Below, piece after piece: positions 34,039-41,345 of a stretch of DNA of 64,000 nt (the stretch's first letter is position 1; every line of letters starts with the position of its first letter). The notes under the pieces were generated by a model. It was not told the DNA's origin and ran no database searches. It saw only the letters and a program-made list of their open reading frames with translations. The position numbers were made by a program, and so were the translations under genes. The DNA comes from Christiangramia gaetbulicola. Its GTDB lineage: Bacteria; Bacteroidota; Bacteroidia; Flavobacteriales; Flavobacteriaceae. The stretch lies in the NCBI RefSeq assembly GCF_003054225.1, contig NZ_QBKQ01000003.1, positions 1-64,000 of the forward strand, given 5' to 3'.

Positions 34039-35472
34039 ATGGCAAATACAGAAAAAAAAGAGACTAAGGAAAAACTACCGGGTAAGGATAACCTAAGGGA
34101 AGACGCTAAGGAAATTCAAAAAAAAGCCAGGAGTTTTATTAGTCGTTTACTAGACCTGCACGAACATACAGACAGGGAATCTACGGTAGAAGCAGTTCAA
34201 AAAGATATTTCCTTTAAGGGGCATAATGCCTGGATTCTAATCTTTTCAATTTTTGTCGCTTCTATTGGTCTAAATGTTAGTAGTACCGCGGTTGTTATAG
34301 GTGCCATGCTTATTTCTCCCCTAATGGGTCCAATCGTTGGAGTTGGTTTAGCTGTTGCGATCAACGATGTGGATACTTTAAGACGTTCTTTCGTTAACCT
34401 GGGTATTATGGTGGGTTTAAGTGTTATCACTGCCTCTATTTATTTCTTTGTTTCGCCAGTGAAAGAAGAAACACCAGAGCTTATAGCAAGAACCTATCCT
34501 ACAATTCTTGATGTGCTGGTAGCTATTTTTGGTGGTCTGGCTCTTATAATTGCAAAAACTAAAAGAGGAACCATTGCCAGTGTGATCCTCGGGGTAGCGA
34601 TAGCCACTGCGCTTATGCCACCGCTATGTACTGTGGGCTATGGAATAGCGAACGCTAAATGGGAATTTGCTTTAGGGGCATTATATCTATTTTCTATTAA
34701 TGCAGTGTTTATTGCACTTTCTACTTTTGTGGTAGTAAAACTACTTGGATTCCCATTAGTGAGATATGCCAATAGTAGAAGAAGAAAAAGAACCGCCCAG
34801 ATCGCTTCGACCATTGCGATCATTGTTATGATCCCAAGTGTGATCTTATTTGTAAACCTTCTTAGAAAACAGGTTTTTGAGAGTAAGGCACGTGAGTTCC
34901 TTTCAGAAACAGTTCGGTTTACCGGGACTGAAGCTTTGAAATCTACCAGCAGCTTTAAGGATAAGACCATTGACGTATACTTGATAGGTAACCCGGTTCC
35001 CTATGGAACGATCGAAACCTGGCAGGAAAGAATGGGGGAGATCGAAGCTTTAAAAGAAGCAAAGCTTATCGTGCATCAGGGTGCAGATCAAACTCAGGAC
35101 ATCAACAGGTTGTCTACCGAGCTAAGAAGCGGAATCCTGGAAGATCTTTATGTAAAGAACCAGGAAGCTTTGGAGGATAAGAATAAGCGTATAGAGCTGC
35201 TGGAAACAGAGCTTTCAAAATACAGGGGTGATGCCTTTTCATTTTCAGACCTGAGCAAGGAAGCTAAGATCAATTATGAGAATATTGAACAGATGGGATA
35301 TTCAAATCTTATTTCCACTAATTTCGACAGGCAGGATACCATTCCAACATTTACCGTAACCTGGAATTCCAAATTAAAGAATTCGGAATTAAAGGAACAG
35401 CAGGAAAAATTTGAGAAGTGGATGAAAGTGAGACTAAATCTCGATACCCTCGCCATTAAGAATGTGCGTTAA
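34039..35472 (+). CDS. DUF389 family membrane protein
   Basis: 477 residues. A charged N-terminal segment (about 1-50) precedes a membrane domain (about 55-290) with six or so TM helices, including the family-typical SSTAVVIGAMLISPLMGPIVGVG near 75-100 and MPPLCTVGYG near 195. A soluble C-terminal region (about 290-477) includes a helical stretch rich in Glu/Lys that may be a coiled coil. The DUF389 family has no settled function; transport has been suggested. Last gene of the five-gene unit. Its stop codon directly abuts the stop codon of the convergent ABC gene. Confidence 0.9.
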   Translation: MANTEKKETKEKLPGKDNLREDAKEIQKKARSFISRLLDLHEHTDRESTVEAVQKDISFKGHNAWILIFSIFVASIGLNVSSTAVVIGAMLISPLMGPIVGVGLAVAINDVDTLRRSFVNLGIMVGLSVITASIYFFVSPVKEETPELIARTYPTILDVLVAIFGGLALIIAKTKRGTIASVILGVAIATALMPPLCTVGYGIANAKWEFALGALYLFSINAVFIALSTFVVVKLLGFPLVRYANSRRRKRTAQIASTIAIIVMIPSVILFVNLLRKQVFESKAREFLSETVRFTGTEALKSTSSFKDKTIDVYLIGNPVPYGTIETWQERMGEIEALKEAKLIVHQGADQTQDINRLSTELRSGILEDLYVKNQEALEDKNKRIELLETELSKYRGDAFSFSDLSKEAKINYENIEQMGYSNLISTNFDRQDTIPTFTVTWNSKLKNSELKEQQEKFEKWMKVRLNLDTLAIKNVR

Positions 35473-36237
35473 TTACATTCCCTGTTGCTGGGCTTTTCTA
35501 ACCTTCTGGAATAGATTGGATGAATAGACGAATTCGGTAACGGCTTCATCTTCTGTTTTAAAGATCTCATCCTTGGTGCCTTTCCAGGCGAGTACGCCTT
35601 CTTTTAAGAAAGCGATCCTTTCGCCAATCTCAAGAACCGAATTCATATCGTGGGTAATAAGAACGGTAGTAATATCATTCTCATGGGTTAATTCCATGAT
35701 GAGGTTATCTATAACCGTCGCTGTTTGTGGATCCAGACCTGAGTTAGGTTCATCACAAAAAAGGTACTTTGGCTTATTTACGATCGCTCTTGCGATCGCT
35801 ACCCTTTTCTGCATCCCACCACTAATCTCTGAGGGCATTTTATTGCCGGTGCCTTCAAGGTTTACCCTTTCCAGTACTTCATGAACCCTTTTAAGCATTT
35901 CGCTCTTTCTTTGCTTTGTGAACATGGTTAAAGGGAACATTACGTTTTCTTCTACGGTCATGGAATCGAATAACGCTCCACCTTGAAAAAGCATACCCAT
36001 TTCTGTTCTAAGCTCTCGTTGTTCCTCATCAGAAAAAGAAGAGTATGGTTTACCATCGTATTCGATGGTTCCCTTATCTGCTTTAAAAAGGCCAAGCATA
36101 CATTTTAGAAAAACACTTTTTCCTGAACCTGACTGTCCAATGATCAAATTGGTTTTTCCTCTTTCAAAAGTATAATTGATACCCTTAAGAACTTCCTGCT
36201 CGTTAAATCCTTTATGTAAGTTTTTTACCTGTATCAT
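35473..36237 (-). CDS. mlaF: ABC transporter ATP-binding protein, MlaF-like
   Basis: 254 residues. Walker A GQSGSGKS at 34-41, Q-loop MLFQGGALF, signature SGGMQ at about 139-143, and Walker B LFCDEP at about 159-164 followed by the D-loop SGLD. The EEQRELR and FQGGALFDSMTV features are typical of the MlaF branch, which powers phospholipid or sterol movement between inner and outer membranes with MlaE. It lies three bases downstream of the permease gene. The periplasmic MCE protein (MlaD) is not adjacent in the window. Confidence 0.92.
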   Translation of the reverse strand: MIQVKNLHKGFNEQEVLKGINYTFERGKTNLIIGQSGSGKSVFLKCMLGLFKADKGTIEYDGKPYSSFSDEEQRELRTEMGMLFQGGALFDSMTVEENVMFPLTMFTKQRKSEMLKRVHEVLERVNLEGTGNKMPSEISGGMQKRVAIARAIVNKPKYLFCDEPNSGLDPQTATVIDNLIMELTHENDITTVLITHDMNSVLEIGERIAFLKEGVLAWKGTKDEIFKTEDEAVTEFVYSSNLFQKVRKAQQQGM

Positions 36238-36240
36238 AGC

Positions 36241-36978
36241 TTAGCTTAATAAGAGTTGGGTAACCAAGTAATTGGTTACAATTAGAACTACACTGGTCCA
36301 CACAAAAGAAGTAGTTGATGCTTCTCCAACCTCAAGTGCTCCACCTTTCATATAATAACCGTGATAGGAAGGTACTGTTGCTAAAATGAAGGCAAAAAGG
36401 AATGTTTTTATAAAAGCATAGGTAAGATGAAAACCATCAAAATCGTCCTGAAGTCCTGTTATAAACTGGTCTGAAGTCACAAAACCACCAAACACGGCTG
36501 CACAATATGCTCCTGCAATTCCCAAGAACATAGAGACCGCAATGACAAATGGATACGTAAGCATGGCGATGATCTTGGGGAAAATCAGGTAATTTTTAGA
36601 ATTAATACCCATAACCTCCAGGGCATCTATTTGCTCTGTAACCCTCATCGATCCAATACTCGAAGTTATAAATGAACCAACCTTACCCGCCATAATTATG
36701 GATATAAAAGTAGGTGCAAATTCCAGGATGATAGATTGTCGTGCTGCAAAAGCTACCAGTGACTTTGGAATTAATGGGTTATTTAAATTTAAAGCGGTTT
36801 GGATGGCGATAACGGCTCCAATAAAGAATGAAAGAAATGAAACTATTCCCAGAGAGCCCATGATTAGCTCGTTGATCTCTTTGAAAATAAGGTTTTTTAA
36901 GACCGAACCTTTGGTCATTCGGCCAAAAACTCCCTTAAGCATTAAAAAATATTCCCCAATGGAGTGCAGGTAGGTCAT
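36241..36978 (-). CDS. mlaE: ABC transporter permease, MlaE family
   Basis: 245 residues, five or so hydrophobic segments. The MlaE/YrbE signature is clear: GAVIAIQTALNL near 55, an EFAPTFISIIMAGKVGSFITSSIGSMRVTEQIDALEVMGINS block at about 90-130, and LATVPSYHGYYMKGGALEVGEASTTSFVWT near the C-terminus. It forms the inner-membrane part of the lipid transporter with the downstream ATPase gene. Preceded by about 115 bp shared with the divergent phosphatase gene. Confidence 0.94.
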   Translation of the reverse strand: MTYLHSIGEYFLMLKGVFGRMTKGSVLKNLIFKEINELIMGSLGIVSFLSFFIGAVIAIQTALNLNNPLIPKSLVAFAARQSIILEFAPTFISIIMAGKVGSFITSSIGSMRVTEQIDALEVMGINSKNYLIFPKIIAMLTYPFVIAVSMFLGIAGAYCAAVFGGFVTSDQFITGLQDDFDGFHLTYAFIKTFLFAFILATVPSYHGYYMKGGALEVGEASTTSFVWTSVVLIVTNYLVTQLLLS

Positions 36979-37094
36979 TAATTGATTTTTGAAAAGCTAA
37001 AATACTAAAATTTCGTTCTAAAGTATTTACGGCTTAATTAAACTTTAGCGTTTGAAGTTTAGTATTTTTGAGGTGTTTTAAATTTTTTAACCAT

Positions 37095-38726
37095 ATGAAA
37101 CGCTATTTATTCGCTTTATTACTCTTAATAGGATTGTCGCCTCTAAAAGCGCAAATCACAAATGATAAACCTAAATTGGTTGTAGGTATCGTAGTAGACC
37201 AGATGAGGTACGATTATCTTACCCGTTTCTGGGACCAGTTTGAGAACGGTGGCTTTAAACGTCTTGTAAATGACGGATTCACCTTCAAGAACACTCATTT
37301 TAATTACGTGCCTACCTATACCGGTCCGGGGCATGCTTCAGTATTTACAGGGACTACTCCGGCATATCACGGAATCATCAGCAATAGCTGGTTCAATAAA
37401 TTTGAAGATCAGTTTGTCTATTGTGCAAGTGATCCATCGGTGCAATCTCTGGGTACGGAAACTAGAGCAGGAGAAATGTCTCCAAATAGAATGTTGTCTA
37501 CCACTTTTGCAGACGAGAACAGGCTGCATACACAGATGAAAGGTAAAACTATTGGCGTTGCTCTAAAGGACAGGGGCGCAATTCTGCCGGCAGGTCATAC
37601 TGCCAATGCTGCTTATTGGTTCAATGGAGGAACAGAGGCAAATTGGATTAGCAGTACCTATTACATGGAAGAACTGCCTAAATGGGTACAGGATTTCAAT
37701 AAGTCTGATAAAGCTGAATCCTACTTAAAAACATGGAAACCTTTAAAGAATATAGATACTTATTTCCAAAGTGGAAGTGATATCAATGAATTTGAAGGTG
37801 GATTTAATGGAATGGAAACGGCTTCATTTCCTTACGATCTTAAGAAGATCGCTCCCGATAATGGAAATTATGAGTTGATCAAAGCCACTCCCTTTGGAAA
37901 TGATCTAACGGCTGAATTTGCAAAAGCGGCAATTAAAGGAGAGCAACTAGGAAAAGATGATATTACCGACGTGCTTACACTCAGTTTTTCCAGTACAGAT
38001 TATGTTGGTCACAATTTTGGGGTGAATTCCAAAGAAGTACAGGATACCTACATGAGGCTCGATCTTGCAATCGCCGATGTTCTGAATTATCTGGATGAAA
38101 CTGTTGGAGCAGGTGAGTATACTGTTTTCCTGACAGCAGATCATGGCGCAGCAGATGTTCCAAATTATTTGAAGTCAAAAAAGATACCAGCGGGTAATTT
38201 TCAGGATTCAGAATTGATCATGAAACTTGGACAGTTCGTTGCTGAAGAATATGATTCTGAAGAATTGATCGCTAATATTTCCAATAGTCAGGTTTTCTTT
38301 AATTATTCTGAATTAGAAAAGGAGAAAGTTGATGCTGATGAATTGGAGGATAAGATCGCACATTTTTTGCTTCAGCAGGACAACATCTCAAGGACGTTTA
38401 CCCGTAAACAACTACAGAGCGGTTCTTTTGATAAAGGGATCGGAAGTTTGATAGAAAACGGTTTTAACCAGAAAAGAAGTGGTGATGTGGTCTATGTAAT
38501 GGATCCAGGATATATCGTTTTCCCTGAGACCGGAACAACTCACGGTAGCGGCTTCTCTTACGATACTCATGCGCCTCTTATTTTCTTCGGAAAGGGAGTT
38601 AAAAAAGGAAGCACCTATAAGGAGGCATATATTAATGATATTGCACCTACGATTTCAGCAATGCTGGGGATCGCTTTCCCTAACGCCGCCACAGGTAAAC
38701 CGCTAAGCGAAATGCTGGATAAATAA
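37095..38726 (+). CDS. PafA-like secreted alkaline phosphatase/phosphodiesterase
   Basis: 543 residues from the ATG giving MKRYLFALLLL; an upstream start would add MRCFKFFNH. Signal peptide about 1-19 (LKAQ). Alkaline phosphatase superfamily: a first metal Asp near 35 (VGIVVDQMRYDY), a probable Thr nucleophile at 76 in TYTGPGHASVFTG, NSWFNK, then SFSSTDYVGHNFG, FLTADHGAADVPNY and a late GTTHGSGFSYDTHAP supplying metal His ligands. PafA enzymes are phosphate-irrepressible calcium-activated phosphatases of Bacteroidota. It converges on the glycosyltransferase gene with 3 bp between stops. Confidence 0.93.
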   Translation: MKRYLFALLLLIGLSPLKAQITNDKPKLVVGIVVDQMRYDYLTRFWDQFENGGFKRLVNDGFTFKNTHFNYVPTYTGPGHASVFTGTTPAYHGIISNSWFNKFEDQFVYCASDPSVQSLGTETRAGEMSPNRMLSTTFADENRLHTQMKGKTIGVALKDRGAILPAGHTANAAYWFNGGTEANWISSTYYMEELPKWVQDFNKSDKAESYLKTWKPLKNIDTYFQSGSDINEFEGGFNGMETASFPYDLKKIAPDNGNYELIKATPFGNDLTAEFAKAAIKGEQLGKDDITDVLTLSFSSTDYVGHNFGVNSKEVQDTYMRLDLAIADVLNYLDETVGAGEYTVFLTADHGAADVPNYLKSKKIPAGNFQDSELIMKLGQFVAEEYDSEELIANISNSQVFFNYSELEKEKVDADELEDKIAHFLLQQDNISRTFTRKQLQSGSFDKGIGSLIENGFNQKRSGDVVYVMDPGYIVFPETGTTHGSGFSYDTHAPLIFFGKGVKKGSTYKEAYINDIAPTISAMLGIAFPNAATGKPLSEMLDK

Positions 38727-38729
38727 AAT

Positions 38730-39578
38730 CTAGGCGATCTTCTTTCGAATATTCGCCCAGCGTAATTTTCTAATAAAACGACCTTCTTCTTCGGAAACGA
38801 GAAAGGGTCGTTTTTTCTTTTTGGCCTTAAAGTATCCCGAGACATAATGAAGAAAGGCGAAAGGATTCATTTTCATGGCAGCTAGTTTTGCCGAAGCGAT
38901 AAGGCTAAGCATGGTGCCATATCTCAACCTGTAAAAAGCTTCTCCCTGTTTACGGCCTGAATGTTCAAAGTAATTCATTCCGGTAGGTCTAAGATGTTTT
39001 ACGAGCAGGCTTTCATCTGTAACCACTTTCCATCCATGGAATCTCGCCAGTAATTCGTCTGCAGTGTCCCAGCCCATGGCTGGCTTTAATTCTCCTATCT
39101 GAATAAAACAATGTTTACGGTAAGCCTTTAGTGCTCCGCGAATATGGTCCTTACCGGTTAAGTTTTCAGGGATCCACTGGTTCTTTCTCTGGATACTGCA
39201 AAAACCGCCAACTATTCCTGCTTTTGGATCATTTCTGAAATGCTCGACTATTTTTTCGAGGTAATTTTCCGGAAAAATAAGATCTGCATCGAATTTACAG
39301 ATGACGTCAAATTCATCTTCGAGTTTGTAATAGCCCTTGTAAAATGCATTTATAACCTTGCTTCCGGGAGCATGTTCGTTTGAAGAATTGTTTTTAACCA
39401 GTTCGATGAACGGATATTTGGAGGTAAATTTTTCTACGACTTCAGAAGTGTTATCGGTAGAGCTGTCGTCCACAATAACTACCTTATTTGGTAGAAAGCT
39501 TTGGTCGACCAGGGATTGCAGTGTCTGGCCTATGAAATTAGCCTCATTATGAGCAGGTATAACAATATCTATCTTCAA
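38730..39578 (-). CDS. Family 2 glycosyltransferase
   Basis: 282 residues. GT-A fold: IVIPAHNEANFIGQTLQSLV at the N-terminus, VDDSSTDNT, and the DAD metal motif in ICKFDADLIFP near 95. No TM segment was seen, so it is cytoplasmic or peripheral. Acceptor and donor are unknown. Together with the upstream methyltransferase and FabH-like genes on the same strand it could modify a lipid or polyketide-like product, but this is inference. It is 52 bp downstream of the methyltransferase. Confidence 0.92.
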   Translation of the reverse strand: MKIDIVIPAHNEANFIGQTLQSLVDQSFLPNKVVIVDDSSTDNTSEVVEKFTSKYPFIELVKNNSSNEHAPGSKVINAFYKGYYKLEDEFDVICKFDADLIFPENYLEKIVEHFRNDPKAGIVGGFCSIQRKNQWIPENLTGKDHIRGALKAYRKHCFIQIGELKPAMGWDTADELLARFHGWKVVTDESLLVKHLRPTGMNYFEHSGRKQGEAFYRLRYGTMLSLIASAKLAAMKMNPFAFLHYVSGYFKAKKKKRPFLVSEEEGRFIRKLRWANIRKKIA

Positions 39579-39630
39579 GGCAGGTTCATTTTACTTTGAA
39601 GTGCTAAGATAGAATTTTCGACTTAGACGC

Positions 39631-40152
39631 TTAGGTTCTTTCCGCGTAAACCGCATAGTAGCGCGGAGTAAATTTCCGAAGAATAGGTCTGATCCCTATT
39701 TTATTAACAGGATTGGTCCACTTTAAAGTTTCCTTGATCTCCCAGCCGCTTTTCTCAAAAAGCCAGTCGAATTGCCAGTCCTCAAATTCGTGGTAATGCC
39801 GGTCCCATTTATCGGTTTTACTGCGATAGGCCGGGGAAAACCATAATTTAAGGGGAACACTAGCCAAGATCTTATCAGCCTTTATCTCTCTAAGAATATT
39901 GTAAGGAGCTAAAAGATGCTCAAATATCTCAAAGGCAGTGACCAGATCGTAAGTGTCATTCTTTACTGCTGAAAAGTCATTGTCAAGATCTTCACCAGAA
40001 GTGTTGGTCACTTCATAACCATGTTCTTGCATGATCTCTGAGAAAGGATTCTTCACTCCAAGATCAAGCACTTTTGCCGGTGGAGGCACAAGTTCTTTTA
40101 AAAATTCTAAAGTCTTTTGATAACGTTTTTCGGGAAAGCTATTCTCGTACAT
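39631..40152 (-). CDS. Class I SAM-dependent methyltransferase
   Basis: 173 residues from MYENSFPEK; a longer frame would overlap the FabH-like gene. Motif I is present as KVLDLGVKNPFSEIM near 30, followed by a motif II-like YDLVTAFEIFEHLLAPYNIL and a typical helical C-terminus. It is short for a methyltransferase but covers the core fold. It starts one base after the stop of the FabH-like gene, implying translational coupling and a shared pathway. Confidence 0.88.
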   Translation of the reverse strand: MYENSFPEKRYQKTLEFLKELVPPPAKVLDLGVKNPFSEIMQEHGYEVTNTSGEDLDNDFSAVKNDTYDLVTAFEIFEHLLAPYNILREIKADKILASVPLKLWFSPAYRSKTDKWDRHYHEFEDWQFDWLFEKSGWEIKETLKWTNPVNKIGIRPILRKFTPRYYAVYAERT

Positions 40153-40153
40153 T

Positions 40154-41215
40154 CTAGATCTCGTAAGTGATCGCATTCACATTCATTCCTGCGCCTACAC
40201 TTGCAAATAGTACTATGTCCCCTTTTTCAAGTTTCTGGCCTTCGATCTTTCCTCTGGTAACCAGGTCAAAAAGAGTTGGTACTGTTGCAACACTGCTATT
40301 ACCCAGTTCGTGAATGGTCATTGGCATCACATCTTCTGGTGCGGTTAATCCATGAAGTTTATAGAAACGATTAATAATGGCATGATCCATCTTTTCGTTG
40401 GCCTGGTGAATGAAAATTTTCTTTAGGTCTTTAATTGTTTTACCACTTTCTTCAAGGCACTCTTTCATTGCATTAGGTACATTCGTTAATGCAAATTCGT
40501 AGATCTTTCTACCATGCATTTTTATATACCTGACGTCTTCAGAAGCCTCAGTGCTATTGGATTTTCCAAAATAAATATATTCAGATTCCTGAAATGAGAA
40601 AGTGGCAGAGGCATGAGACAGAATTCCAGATTCTTTATCACTGGTAGTTTCGACGATCACAGCGCCTGCACCATCAGAGAAAATCATGGAATCTCTATCG
40701 TGTTTGTCAACCACACGAGATAAAGCCTCAGCTCCAATAACAAGACATTTTTTTGCCATCCCAGCTTTAATAAAAGCCTGTGCATGGATCATACCTTCGA
40801 TCCAACCCGGGCAACCAAATAAAAGATCATATCCTACACATTTTGGATTTTTTATCCTTAAATGAGATTTTACTCTTGTGGCAAGACTAGGAACAGTGTC
40901 ACTTTGGTTGGAATTAGATTTTACATCACCATAGTTATGGGCTACGATGATATAATCTAAAGTTTCAGGGTCTATACCTGAACTTTCTATAGCCTTCTGA
41001 CTTGCTATTACCGCGATATCTGAGGTGTTGAGGTTTTCGTCTATATAACGTCTTTCTTCGATTCCCGTGATCGCTTTGAATTTACGAATCGTAGTTTCGT
41101 TATCATGGGGGAAATTTGATCCATCAAGATTATAGAACTCATGTTGATCAAAATCAGCATTTTTAGTAATAACATTTGGTATATAACTTCCAGTTCCCGT
41201 GATTTTACAATTCAT
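40154..41215 (-). CDS. 3-oxoacyl-ACP synthase III family (FabH-like)
   Basis: 353 residues, longer than housekeeping FabH (about 317). Thiolase-fold catalytic triad: Cys135 in LLFGCPGWIEG, His in IFIHQANEKM, Asn in HELGNSSVATVPT. FabH enzymes condense an acyl-CoA starter with malonyl-ACP. The CPGW context and the coupled methyltransferase suggest a specialised acyl-condensing enzyme rather than the primary FabH, but this cannot be proved here. Its start is followed upstream by the gcvP terminator. Confidence 0.9.
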   Translation of the reverse strand: MNCKITGTGSYIPNVITKNADFDQHEFYNLDGSNFPHDNETTIRKFKAITGIEERRYIDENLNTSDIAVIASQKAIESSGIDPETLDYIIVAHNYGDVKSNSNQSDTVPSLATRVKSHLRIKNPKCVGYDLLFGCPGWIEGMIHAQAFIKAGMAKKCLVIGAEALSRVVDKHDRDSMIFSDGAGAVIVETTSDKESGILSHASATFSFQESEYIYFGKSNSTEASEDVRYIKMHGRKIYEFALTNVPNAMKECLEESGKTIKDLKKIFIHQANEKMDHAIINRFYKLHGLTAPEDVMPMTIHELGNSSVATVPTLFDLVTRGKIEGQKLEKGDIVLFASVGAGMNVNAITYEI

Positions 41216-41292
41216 CAGACTTTATTAAAATTAAGTTTACAATTTAATTAAATACTCCAAAAGAGCTATTAAATTAAGTGAAATTTTGGTCG

Positions 41293-41322
41293 AAAAAAAA
41301 CCTGCCGGCTGACAGGTTTTTT
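41293..41322. terminator. Terminator of gcvP
   Basis: A8-CCTG / CAGG-T6 hairpin with loop CCGGCTGA. It is U-rich on both strands; functionally it follows gcvP on the minus strand. Confidence 0.85.
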
Positions 41323-41345
41323 CTAATTGTTTTGTAGCAAGTCTT

